From positions 1 to 64,000 of the forward strand of contig CACZGH010000001.1 of assembly GCA_902780635.1 (NCBI GenBank): DNA of 64,000 bases, read 5' to 3'. Numbering within the stretch: the stretch's first letter is position 1; each line of letters starts with the position of its first letter. Shown one piece after another: positions 18,489 through 27,312 of this stretch. A program made the translations under genes and the position numbers. This DNA comes from an uncultured Prevotellaceae bacterium. Lineage in GTDB: Bacteria; Bacteroidota; Bacteroidia; Bacteroidales; Bacteroidaceae. Under the pieces are notes generated by a model. That model saw only the letters and a list, made by a program, of their open reading frames with translations, searched no databases and had not been told where the DNA came from.

Positions 18489-21400
18489 ATGAGAAAAATT
18501 ACTAAATTATTGATGTTTTTTGCTCTGGGCCTATGGGGCACTCAGAGCAATGCGCAGAACGTGACGATCAGTCCACAAAACGGTAGCATGATTTGCGCCT
18601 TGACAGATACAGGTGCAGGTGAAGCTACTCAGGCAGGTTTCGCGGCTGGTGGATTTGGAACGTGGATCCATGAGCAGTTGTCTCTTTCGATGACAGGTTC
18701 CAACTACAATACCATGACAGATGACGGCTTCTTGGCTAGTCACTCTAACCACTTTATTACTGGCGATAAATGTCAGTTTAGTCCCGCCGATAATACAAGA
18801 ACACCAGAAAATTATATTGTAGCTGACTGGGGAGGTGGCAACTTGAATACGGGATACATCACAATATCTTTGCCAAAAGGCTATCGTTTTACAAGTTACA
18901 CCTTCAATATTTCTCATGATGTGAGTAAATTTGGCTCTGCGAATTTTACTATTACACAAAACACACCTGTTTATATGAGTGAAACTGATCCTAATTCACA
19001 TTTCGCAACCAACGTGAATACGGTTCAATTAGATGCTAGTAGTGCAACGGTAAAGGAGTTTACTCGTACAGGTAACGATATGGGTAATGTCTTGTATTTC
19101 AAGACCTATGCACAGAGCAATGGCTACTATGCTGTGACATTCCGTCATATAGAGCTTACTTTTACAGCAGATGCTGATGCCTCAGTTGATATTTCGCCAA
19201 GTTCGCAAGTGACTACGGGCGTTAGCATGTTAGAAGTGCCATTTACTACGGGTAAGGTAGATTTTGGAGTGATTGGACCGGGCACTTATCAAGGAGCGAC
19301 ACGTGTTAGTTATTATTATAATACGGTATCTGACATTACTGCCAACATGTTGCTTTATGAGAATGAGTCTACAAGAGCCGTAACGGCTGAAAATAGTTTT
19401 GACGGTACTCCTGGACTAGAGGCATATAGCAAAGCCGGTAGTATTACTACTGCTAATAATGACTTCTTTAAACTCAGCCCAGGTAACGCAAAAGAACAGG
19501 TTTACTTCCTTGAAACTCCTACCTTTGCTACAATGTCAAACGGAGATAAGAATCCCATCCAGTTCCGCATTGTAGGTGCGAATGTTGAGTATAGCAATGG
19601 TAGTAATGTTACTACTAGTTATGATCAGTTTAGGATAATGTATGATGGAATAATTGACCATTACGTTGCTGCAGATGGTTCTGAGACCAATTCGAATGGA
19701 GCCGCAAGATGGTTTATAGATGAAAATGGCCATATTAGAACAGGACAAAATGGAGGAACCTATTTAACAAGAAATAGTAATAATCGTACAACTACTACCA
19801 CAAGTCGAGACCAAGCTGATACCTATGAGATTAATTCTCAAGGAAATATTCAAATAAAAGGTACTGATTTATGGTTATGTTGTGTTACTAGTATTTTTGG
19901 TGAAGATTATTTTATTTTTAACAATAGTACTAACCAGCGAGCTACTATAAACAACACAAATAGTAAAACTCAAGTAGCAGCAGAAGCTAGCGAATTTACT
20001 CTAAAGGTTTATGATGCAGCAGGAAATACAGTTGTAAGAACTGAAACTGTAAATAGCAGTAATACATCTGGCTCTATTCCTTTGACAGGTCTGAACAATG
20101 ATGCTATCAAGTTCAGTGTTCAGGGAACAGGTTATGTAAAACTCAAAGTTACCGTTCAGGCCCTTAACCCATATATTGACCGGATGACAGTGGTGCTAAA
20201 TGACAATGCGGGCGGCAAGGATATCCGCATGACACGTACCTTTACAGCTGATGACTTCTCTGTGGGTGGAGGCACATTCCGTTTCTATCTGCCTACGGAT
20301 TGCGTTGGAGACTATTTGACTATCACCTTTGAAGATCTGTATAGCAAATATGGTGATGAAACATACGACCATACCGAACAGCCAGAGCATAGCGACAGCC
20401 GTTATAACTTTGTGCAGTCTCAACATTATCAAGCATTTACTGGTGACAATATTTATAATAATCCGACGGAAGCTGCCAGCGATGTAAAAGAATCTGTGAG
20501 AATCGCTGCAAACAATGGCAAAGGGCAAAATGTCAGAACGAAGGTGGGCATTGTTGGTAATCAAGCCTTTAGGTTTAATAATGCTGACGAACTTTCCACA
20601 AATTCAGGCTATATGACAGAGTATCCATTTACCTTGGCAAAATATGCCGCTCAGACAAATCCTGGCGCAGGAAGCTTTATAATAGCCGATTTTGATACTC
20701 ATGAGGTGGGAACTACATTGCAGGATAAAACCTTCTATGTGTTTACTACAGACGAGACAAAGTATAATATTGCACCAACCACGGCCACACAGCACCGTTT
20801 CTATGCTTTCTACAAAATGATCGTTGAGGTGATCTGCCAAGATTACTCTCCTATAGTGGATTTCGTAAAGGTGTATGATCAAACATGTTATGATAATGGC
20901 TCGGGAGAAGGAACAGATGCTTTTTATGGGGTGAATGTCACTGCTCAAAGCGACATCACAGCACCGCTCGCTTCTGATGAAGCTACCTATGAGGCAATTA
21001 AAGCCAAGATTGCCAACCCCAATGGTGCTGATGTTCCTACGGACATGAAACAGATTCTCTATCTCGACATGAGTAGATTGAATGGTGTCTATCATTCTAA
21101 TAGTACCAGCACTGACGCAGTAACCAGTTTCAATGATCTGAAGAGCAAGCTGGCTGCAAATGCTTTGATCTTCCTGCCAACAAATTCGACAGAACGATAT
21201 GACAACTTTGCCTTTGCTAAGAAGGGTGAGATAACTGGCTCATTCCAGGCGGCAAATAACATTGTCCTGACCGACAAACAGCCGTTCTTCTCTCCCTATG
21301 ACATTCAAGTGGATGCTGCGAAGTATGCTACTTACACCCGTCTGATAACTGCTCCCAAGTATGGGCAGGTGCAGAATGCCACATTGATGTTGCCATTTGG

Positions 21401-22166
21401 TCTTTCTATTGACGGTACGGGCAAACACACCAACGAAGATGGATCTGGCACTTTCACCATCAATGAGTTGAAGGCAGCTCAAGATAAAGTAGAACCTCAA
21501 GGAAGCGATGTCGACTATGGCATTAGCTACTTCGGCCCCATCACCCCCAATGATGAAGGCCAGTCAGAGGCCAATGTACCATATATGGTGAAAGTGGACG
21601 AGGATAGCTTTGAGTCGATTGAAGGTGAAAACTTCTCGTTTGTCGCCACACAAAAAGGTGCGAAGATAGCCAAGACACCGGCTGCCAACTTTGTCCAAAG
21701 ATTAGAAGGAGTGAAGACGATGGGTGATGTTACTTTCATCAATGAGGCTACCTATTCGGGCAAGACATATCCGCGTACTGCGAATGTCTTCTACTTCGCT
21801 AAAAACATGTTCTTGAATATCCATACTTTGGTGGACTATAAACCGACGCTCTACGTCTTTCCATTCCGTAGTGTCTATACCTACACTGGCAACTTAGCCA
21901 ACAAACTCAATTGGTTGGAAATCAGCTATGATGAGGATTTTGCAGATGGAATTAAGCCCATGTCAATGCCGGCCAATGCCGACCTGATGATACGCAGTGG
22001 CAATGGCATGCTTGAGATGGAAGCACTGCGTGGTCAGACAGTGACCGTCAGGTCTCTTGCTGGAACGACGGTCAATACAGTGTCATTGAATGCTGGTGAC
22101 TCAAAGACGATCAATCTGCCCTCTGGAGTATATATTGTAAATAATGTTAAAATCATTGTAAAATAA
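18489..22166 (+). CDS. Giant secreted surface protein, cassette copy C
   Basis: 1225 aa, paralogue of A and B. The signal peptide is diverged in its core (MFFALGLWGTQSNA) but starts MRKITKLL. The N-terminal domain opens NVTISPQNGSM and has WIHEQLS; the middle is diverged. Shared blocks: APTTATQHRFYAFYKM near 762, PYDIQVDAAKYATYTRLITA near 931, and the near-identical ~125-aa tail ending GVYIVNNVKIIVK. Between the conserved blocks the copy is closer to A in some segments (for example the ETPTFA/NKNPI-like region) and to B in others (ISYFGPIT), which suggests segmental exchange. Function unknown. Confidence 0.85.
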   Translation: MRKITKLLMFFALGLWGTQSNAQNVTISPQNGSMICALTDTGAGEATQAGFAAGGFGTWIHEQLSLSMTGSNYNTMTDDGFLASHSNHFITGDKCQFSPADNTRTPENYIVADWGGGNLNTGYITISLPKGYRFTSYTFNISHDVSKFGSANFTITQNTPVYMSETDPNSHFATNVNTVQLDASSATVKEFTRTGNDMGNVLYFKTYAQSNGYYAVTFRHIELTFTADADASVDISPSSQVTTGVSMLEVPFTTGKVDFGVIGPGTYQGATRVSYYYNTVSDITANMLLYENESTRAVTAENSFDGTPGLEAYSKAGSITTANNDFFKLSPGNAKEQVYFLETPTFATMSNGDKNPIQFRIVGANVEYSNGSNVTTSYDQFRIMYDGIIDHYVAADGSETNSNGAARWFIDENGHIRTGQNGGTYLTRNSNNRTTTTTSRDQADTYEINSQGNIQIKGTDLWLCCVTSIFGEDYFIFNNSTNQRATINNTNSKTQVAAEASEFTLKVYDAAGNTVVRTETVNSSNTSGSIPLTGLNNDAIKFSVQGTGYVKLKVTVQALNPYIDRMTVVLNDNAGGKDIRMTRTFTADDFSVGGGTFRFYLPTDCVGDYLTITFEDLYSKYGDETYDHTEQPEHSDSRYNFVQSQHYQAFTGDNIYNNPTEAASDVKESVRIAANNGKGQNVRTKVGIVGNQAFRFNNADELSTNSGYMTEYPFTLAKYAAQTNPGAGSFIIADFDTHEVGTTLQDKTFYVFTTDETKYNIAPTTATQHRFYAFYKMIVEVICQDYSPIVDFVKVYDQTCYDNGSGEGTDAFYGVNVTAQSDITAPLASDEATYEAIKAKIANPNGADVPTDMKQILYLDMSRLNGVYHSNSTSTDAVTSFNDLKSKLAANALIFLPTNSTERYDNFAFAKKGEITGSFQAANNIVLTDKQPFFSPYDIQVDAAKYATYTRLITAPKYGQVQNATLMLPFGLSIDGTGKHTNEDGSGTFTINELKAAQDKVEPQGSDVDYGISYFGPITPNDEGQSEANVPYMVKVDEDSFESIEGENFSFVATQKGAKIAKTPAANFVQRLEGVKTMGDVTFINEATYSGKTYPRTANVFYFAKNMFLNIHTLVDYKPTLYVFPFRSVYTYTGNLANKLNWLEISYDEDFADGIKPMSMPANADLMIRSGNGMLEMEALRGQTVTVRSLAGTTVNTVSLNAGDSKTINLPSGVYIVNNVKIIVK

Positions 22167-22172
22167 GAACTT

Positions 22173-22337
22173 ATGAAAGCAAAGCTCTATATCAAACCAG
22201 AGATTGATATTATAGAATCTGTTGAGTGTGAAGCGTATCTGCTAGGTACTCAGTCAAATGAATTTGCGGACACCAACCAATCTTCCTTCTTCGAGGATGA
22301 GTTAAAAAACGGCAAGTCTAATTCCTTCTACGATTAA
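22173..22337 (+). CDS. 54-aa partner protein of cassette C
   Basis: Third copy of the small ORF. It begins MKAKLYIKPEIDIIE, with NEFAD in the middle and KNGK before the shared SNSFYD end. Starts 6 bases after the giant gene. Differences between the copies are mostly conservative or fall in the polar tail. Function unknown. Confidence 0.8.
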   Translation: MKAKLYIKPEIDIIESVECEAYLLGTQSNEFADTNQSSFFEDELKNGKSNSFYD

Positions 22338-22344
22338 GTGACAA

Positions 22345-22444
22345 CATCCCTCATGATAGCGGGCGCTACATCAGCGCCCCTATCTGAGGATGCGCAATAA
22401 CAACACCGGTGCCGATGGTTTTCTCCATCGGTGCCGCTGTTTTT
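22345..22444 (+). terminator. Double hairpin ending cassette C
   Basis: First hairpin 22345-22392 (GGGCGCT/AGCGCCC core with a loop one base shorter). Second hairpin about 22408-22435 (GGTGCCGATGG, loop TTTTCT, CCATCGGTGCC), then a T run. Confidence 0.85.
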
Positions 22445-22446
22445 GG

Positions 22447-23060
22447 GATTGCGAAAACAATGCGAAGGGACGAAAAAGATGCGAAAACTTTTGTCATCTG
22501 CGATGACATAATAGTGGTGAGAGGTGAGAGGTAAGAGGTAAGAGAATACCTTTGCAGATAACTCGTCTACTTGTCAACTAAAATAGATTGAGGAAATATT
22601 GCAGAAATGACGGAAATATGCGGAAATTTTTGTCATCTGCGATGCCAATTTCTATGTATCTTGAAAACTTTTGTCATCTGCGATGAGAGGTCCATATTCG
22701 CAGTGGTAATCCCTCCCCCTCTAAGTTAGAGGGGGCAGGGGGAGTGTGTATTATTTGATTGCGAAAACAATGCGAAGGGACGAAAAAGATGCGAAAACTT
22801 TTGTCTTCTTTGATGACATAATAGTGGTGAGAGGTAAGAGGTTGCTCTCCCTTGGGAAACGAGATTGCCCTCCCTCGGGAAACGAGATTGCTCTCCCTCG
22901 GGAAACGAGGGAGCCGGAGGGAGTGTAGGAGGGAGTGTTGGAGGGAGTGTAGGGGGAGTGTGTTAATATCCGCTCAAAAACCCGGATCAGACTTCAGACA
23001 TCGTACTTCTTCTTTCTTCCTGGTAAGAGAATACCTCATAAAAATATAAAAATAGCACCC
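22447..23060. repeat. Intergenic repeat mosaic before the lipoprotein gene
   Basis: GCGAAAA and GTCATCTGCGATGAC blocks (22450-22510, 22750-22820), GAGGTAAGAG arrays, a segment at about 22490-22735 that is an inverted near-copy of 31632-31880, and GGGAGGGAGTG tandem pieces with CCTCGGGAAACGAG (22840-22970). No coding sequence; the short ORFs here are repeat translations. Confidence 0.85.
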
Positions 23061-23066
23061 AATAAT

Positions 23067-23097
23067 TTTGTGGATTTGCTTATTTTAACTATTTTTG
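23067..23097 (+). promoter_or_regulatory. Promoter of the lipoprotein gene
   Basis: TTTG (23067-23070), 19 bases, TATTTTTG (23090-23097): a full Bacteroidota promoter. It lies inside the longer reading frame that would start at 23070, which decides for the ATG at 23124. Confidence 0.8.
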
Positions 23098-23123
23098 CAA
23101 CTCGTATAAAAAGACTTTACAGC

Positions 23124-23912
23124 ATGAAAATTAAATGGTATCTTTTGGTCCTGATGGGCTTTATGTTTGTGGCTTGTGAAAATGATGATGAGCCAGAAGT
23201 TGTTACCCCGTGGTATGAAGACACAGCTACTTTGAGAGCAGATTTCCTGCATGCATTAGCTGATGTACAGACGCCTGAAGCATCTGATATCTCCACGACA
23301 CTGATGCCTATCATCGAATCAAATAACGAACTTGAATGGAAGATGGTCGATGGCAAAAAAATGGTGCTCGTTTGCGCCTTTATGACGCAAGATGATCTAA
23401 GGTTCTGGGCAGCCACCGACGTGTATCGTCTTACCAAACAAACGGGGCTTTGGGTGTCGATTCCTGCCGAATGGAGTCATAAGGCCAAAGAGTTTGAGGG
23501 GCTTGACTCTGTGGCTGCTCGCTATCGTATGGTTCAGATGCTTGGCCTCACGCCTGATTGTAAATACGATACGGTAGTCGAGTTTTATATTGATCCTTCT
23601 GGTGTATTTCGACCTGGCGCAGATCCAAGTATCTCCACTACCACTTGCGGGCTAGAGTTCCCGTCATGGGCAGACGCTAATTACACAATTGGCGAGACAA
23701 ATTTCCGTGAGTGGTATGCCTATCAGAAAAGTATGGCTTACGTAGGCGATTGGGCATGTCCTTGGACGCAACTTGGTTATACTTACGATTGGCATCATGG
23801 TGCTAACAAACAAGGTCTCTCTGAGTATGTTGCAAGTTTCCACACGCAAGCATTTATAAAAGTCCGCCAAGGCTGCTGGACTTTTATTAAGAAGCATGTA
23901 TATAAGAAGTGA
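23124..23912 (+). CDS. Hypothetical lipoprotein
   Basis: 262 aa from the chosen start. A hydrophobic signal ends MFVACEND, a lipobox-like LxxC site with Cys near residue 18, followed by an acidic stretch (ENDDEPE), as in surface-exposed Bacteroidota lipoproteins. The rest is soluble and Trp/Tyr-rich, with several Cys residues (YTYDWHHGANKQG, CPWTQLG). No family recognised. It stands alone between repeat mosaics, with its own promoter. Confidence 0.7.
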   Translation: MKIKWYLLVLMGFMFVACENDDEPEVVTPWYEDTATLRADFLHALADVQTPEASDISTTLMPIIESNNELEWKMVDGKKMVLVCAFMTQDDLRFWAATDVYRLTKQTGLWVSIPAEWSHKAKEFEGLDSVAARYRMVQMLGLTPDCKYDTVVEFYIDPSGVFRPGADPSISTTTCGLEFPSWADANYTIGETNFREWYAYQKSMAYVGDWACPWTQLGYTYDWHHGANKQGLSEYVASFHTQAFIKVRQGCWTFIKKHVYKK

Positions 23913-24540
23913 GAAGTTTTTAATAATTAGTAATTAGTAGTTAGTAATTAGTAGATAGTAAGAAATGAGAGATTACCCTTGCAAACAAATGGTCTACTTG
24001 TCTACTAACCGACATTGCGAAAACAATGCGGAAAAGGCGAAAAGATGCGAAAACTTTTGTCATCTGCGATGACAAAATAGTGGTGTGAGGTGAGTGGTGA
24101 GAGAATACCCTAGCAAATAACTCGTCTACTTGTCAGATCTTTGGCCCTTTTGCGGGCTCGGAGGCCCGCACTCCTACAGTTTGTCTATTTTTCATCCTTT
24201 TTGAGGGTGCCTTGGCACCATTTCCCTCCCCCTCTAAGTTAGAGGTTGCCCTCCCTTGGGAAACGAGATTGCCCTCCCTCAGGAAACGAGGGAGTTGGAG
24301 GGAGTGCCGGAGGGAGTGTAGGGGGAGTGTGTTTTTTCCGCCTTTTTTAATCTTCATTTTTCGTAATTAGGGTGCGCAATATCACGTGTAATTTTTTTCA
24401 CGAATTTTAGAATATCGCAGATGTTCCCTTTTTTCGCATATTTTTCGTCCTTTCCGCATCGTTTTCGCAATCTAAACATTTGTCGGGCTCGGAGGCCCGA
24501 CCTCCTACAGTTTGTCTTTAATGGTAAGAAAAGCAAGCTT
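23913..24540. repeat. Intergenic repeat mosaic after the lipoprotein gene
   Basis: TAGTAATTAG repeats begin about 10 bases after the stop. They are followed by GCGAAAA/GTCATCTGCGATGAC (24010-24075), the GC palindrome block twice (24150-24180 and 24480-24512), GGGTGCCTTGGCACC, a GGGAGGGAGTG block (24224-24335, an inverted copy of about 31535-31650) and the CGTAATTAGGGTGCGCAATATCACG block (24362-24400). No coding sequence. Confidence 0.8.
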
Positions 24541-24852
24541 TCCTTTCGCATTTCACTCGTTTTTTCGTAACTTTGCTGATGAAATCAGCGAAGCTACTCA
24601 CACTCGGGATAAGAAAAGAATGAATTCTTTTCGTTCTCCACTCGTTTTTTCGTAACTTTGCCGACCAATCGGCGAAGTTACTCCGTCTCGGGAGAAAAAA
24701 TAAACTTGTTCATTTTGTTCTCCTCTCAACTTTTCGTAATTTGGCTTCGCCGAAGTTACTCGCACTCGGAAATGGAAAGAAAAGCAAGCTTTCCTTTCAC
24801 ATTTCACTCGTTTTTTCGTAACTTTGCAGGCCCAAAGACTTTGATATAGAAT
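24541..24852 (+). promoter_or_regulatory. Fourfold repeated promoter-hairpin unit upstream of lon
   Basis: The unit CACTCGTTTTTTCGTAACTTTG recurs (shown here as CACTCG, T-run, CGTAACTTTG). Its -7 boxes are at 24568-24575, 24653-24660, 24737-24743 (degenerate TAATTTG) and 24819-24826, spaced 82-85 bp. Each of the first three boxes runs into a short hairpin (GCTGAT/ATCAGC at 24575-24589; GCCGA/TCGGC at 24660-24673; GGC/GCC at 24743-24751), then GAAGTTACTC..CTCGG and an AT palindrome. The fourth box lacks the hairpin and lies 27 bases before the lon ATG, so it is the likely working promoter. Confidence 0.75.
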
Positions 24853-27312
24853 ATGGAGAGAAATCAAAATAATGCATTCCAGATGATCGCTGACTACGAA
24901 GGCGACATCAAAAACCTTTTTGAGACTGAAGTGAAAGGCGACATCCCCATCCTTGCCACCCGCAACATGGTGATGTTTCCCGGCGTCATCTCACCCATCC
25001 TCGTGGGCCGCCCCCTCAGCATCAATCTGGTGAAAAAATTCGGCGACACCCCCGATGCCACCATCGGCGTGTTCTGCCAGAAAGATCCCTCCGTGGAGAA
25101 ACCCACACTCGGCGACCTCTATGAATATGGTGTCTATGCCCGCATCATCCGGGTGCTCGAACTGCCCGGACCCGGCAACAACCTGACCGCCATCGTACAG
25201 GCATTGGGCAAATGCCAGATCACCAGTCTGACGAGACAAAAGCCCTACCTGATAGGCAGCACCCTCCCCGTGCCAGAAGAGTTGCCCGGCAACAAAGACA
25301 AAGAGTTTGTCACCGCTGTGGAGGACCTGCGTGCCCGCGCCATCGAGTTCATCAAGAAAAATGAGGACATCCCCGACGAGTCGCAGTTTGCCCTGACCAA
25401 CATCTCCAACAACATCATCACCGTCAACTTCATCTCGTCGAACATGCCCTTCAGCATCGGCGACAAGATGGAACTGCTGCAATGCAACTCCATCAAAGAG
25501 CGTGTGTTTGAACTGCTGAAAGTGATCCACAAAGAGATGCAACTGGTGGAGCTGAAGCAGAACATACGCACCAAGACCCGCGAGGACATCGACGAGCAGC
25601 AACGGGAATATTTCCTGCAACAGCAGATCAAAAACATCAAAGAGGAACTGGGCAACGGTGAAGGGTCGCCCGAACGGATGGAACTGCTCGAGCAGGCCCG
25701 CAAGAAGAAATGGAGCGAGGAGGTGGAGAAGACTTTCTACAAAGAGATAGACAAGCTCGACCTGCTCAACCCGCAAAGTCCCGACTACAGCATACAGATG
25801 ACCTATCTGCAGACTATGGTCAACCTGCCCTGGAACGAGTACACCGCCGACGACCTCAACCTCAAGCGCGCGGAGCGTATCCTCAACCACGACCATTACG
25901 GCATGGAGAAAGTGAAAGAGCGCATCCTCGAATACATCGCCGTGCTCTCACTCAGAGGCGACCTCAAGTCGCCCATCATCTGCCTCTACGGTCCTCCGGG
26001 TGTGGGCAAGACCAGCCTTGGCAAGAGCATCGCCTCGGCTATGAAGCGCAAATACGTGAGAGTGTCGCTCGGCGGACTGCACGACGAGTCGGAGATACGC
26101 GGCCACCGGCGCACCTACGTGGGAGCCATGCCCGGCCGTATCATCAAAAGCATCCAGAAAGCCGGGTCGTCCAACCCCGTCTTCATCCTCGACGAGATTG
26201 ACAAGGTGACCCAGCACACCATCAACGGCGACCCCGCGTCGGCCCTCCTTGAGGTGCTGGACCCCGAACAGAACAACGCCTTCCATGACAACTATCTCGA
26301 CGTGGACTACGACCTGTCGAAAGTGCTCTTCATCGCCACCGCCAACGACCTCAACACCATCCCGCGCCCCCTACTCGACCGTATGGAGGTGATCGAGGTG
26401 AGCGGCTACATCACTGAGGAGAAGATAGAGATCGCCAAAAGACACCTGGTGCCACGCGAGCTGGAGAACACCGGCCTCGACACCCTCGACGAGAAACCCG
26501 TCTTCAACAAGCAGGCCATCGAGAAAATTGTGGAACAATACACACGCGAGAGCGGCGTGCGACAACTGGAGAAAGAAATCAACAAGGCCTTCCGCAAAAT
26601 GGCTTTCATCAAGGCACGCGACGGTGAACTGCCCTACACGAAAATCACGCCCGACAAACTGCAGGAACTGCTTGGCAAGCCACCCTACTACCGTGACATC
26701 TACCAGGGCAACGACTATGCCGGTGTGGTGACAGGACTGGCATGGACCAGCGTGGGGGGCGAAATCCTCTTCATCGAGACCTCGCTGAGCAAGGGAAAAG
26801 GCTCTAAGCTGACCCTCACCGGCAACCTGGGCGACGTGATGAAGGAGTCGGCCGTCATCGCCCTGGAGTATGTCAAGGCACACATCGACATCCTCGGCGT
26901 GGACTACCGCGTTTTCGACCAGTGGAACATCCACATCCATGTGCCGGAAGGCGCCACCCCCAAAGATGGTCCCTCTGCCGGTATCACCATCGCCACCTCC
27001 ATCGCCTCGGCCCTCACACAGCGCAAAGTGCGTCGCAACACGGCCATGACCGGCGAGATCACCCTCCGTGGAAAGGTGCTGCCCGTGGGAGGCATCAAGG
27101 AGAAGATACTCGCTGCGAAAAGAGCCGGCATCACCGACATCGTGATGTGCCGCGACAACAAGAAAGACATCGACGAGATACCGCCCATCTATCTCAAAGG
27201 CGTGGAGTTCCACTACGTGGAGAACATCCAGGACGTGTGGAAATTTGCCCTCACCCATGAGACCGTGGACAACGCCATCGAGCTGAAAGTAGAAAAAGAG
27301 AGTGAAAAATGA
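24853..27312 (+). CDS. lon: ATP-dependent protease Lon
   Basis: Cytoplasmic AAA+ serine protease for misfolded and regulatory proteins. LonA layout in 819 aa: substrate-binding N-domain ([14 protein letters not shown] near 30), helical linker with [20 protein letters not shown], Walker A GPPGVGKT near 380, FILDEIDK Walker B, and the sensor region [11 protein letters not shown]. The protease domain has PKDGPSAG with the catalytic Ser near 708 and the Lys in GGIKEK near 750. The stop overlaps the tgt start (ATGA), so lon and tgt are probably co-translated. Confidence 0.97.
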   Translation: MERNQNNAFQMIADYEGDIKNLFETEVKGDIPILATRNMVMFPGVISPILVGRPLSINLVKKFGDTPDATIGVFCQKDPSVEKPTLGDLYEYGVYARIIRVLELPGPGNNLTAIVQALGKCQITSLTRQKPYLIGSTLPVPEELPGNKDKEFVTAVEDLRARAIEFIKKNEDIPDESQFALTNISNNIITVNFISSNMPFSIGDKMELLQCNSIKERVFELLKVIHKEMQLVELKQNIRTKTREDIDEQQREYFLQQQIKNIKEELGNGEGSPERMELLEQARKKKWSEEVEKTFYKEIDKLDLLNPQSPDYSIQMTYLQTMVNLPWNEYTADDLNLKRAERILNHDHYGMEKVKERILEYIAVLSLRGDLKSPIICLYGPPGVGKTSLGKSIASAMKRKYVRVSLGGLHDESEIRGHRRTYVGAMPGRIIKSIQKAGSSNPVFILDEIDKVTQHTINGDPASALLEVLDPEQNNAFHDNYLDVDYDLSKVLFIATANDLNTIPRPLLDRMEVIEVSGYITEEKIEIAKRHLVPRELENTGLDTLDEKPVFNKQAIEKIVEQYTRESGVRQLEKEINKAFRKMAFIKARDGELPYTKITPDKLQELLGKPPYYRDIYQGNDYAGVVTGLAWTSVGGEILFIETSLSKGKGSKLTLTGNLGDVMKESAVIALEYVKAHIDILGVDYRVFDQWNIHIHVPEGATPKDGPSAGITIATSIASALTQRKVRRNTAMTGEITLRGKVLPVGGIKEKILAAKRAGITDIVMCRDNKKDIDEIPPIYLKGVEFHYVENIQDVWKFALTHETVDNAIELKVEKESEK

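Noticed and set aside
22746-23049. Small ORFs in the GGGAGGGAGTG block
   Set aside because: They translate intergenic repeats also present in inverted form at 31.5 kb; not conserved as protein.
24541-24852. CRISPR-like or tandem ncRNA gene array before lon
   Set aside because: Units contain promoter boxes and are too few and imperfect for CRISPR; no spacer-repeat structure. A promoter duplication explains them better.
24991-25896. Long antisense ORFs opposite lon (also 26371-27339), tgt (27213-28277), the permease and helicase (29817-31094)
   Set aside because: GC-rich codon use in the real genes leaves the complementary frame open. The antisense proteins are compositionally odd and lack family motifs, while the sense genes are complete.
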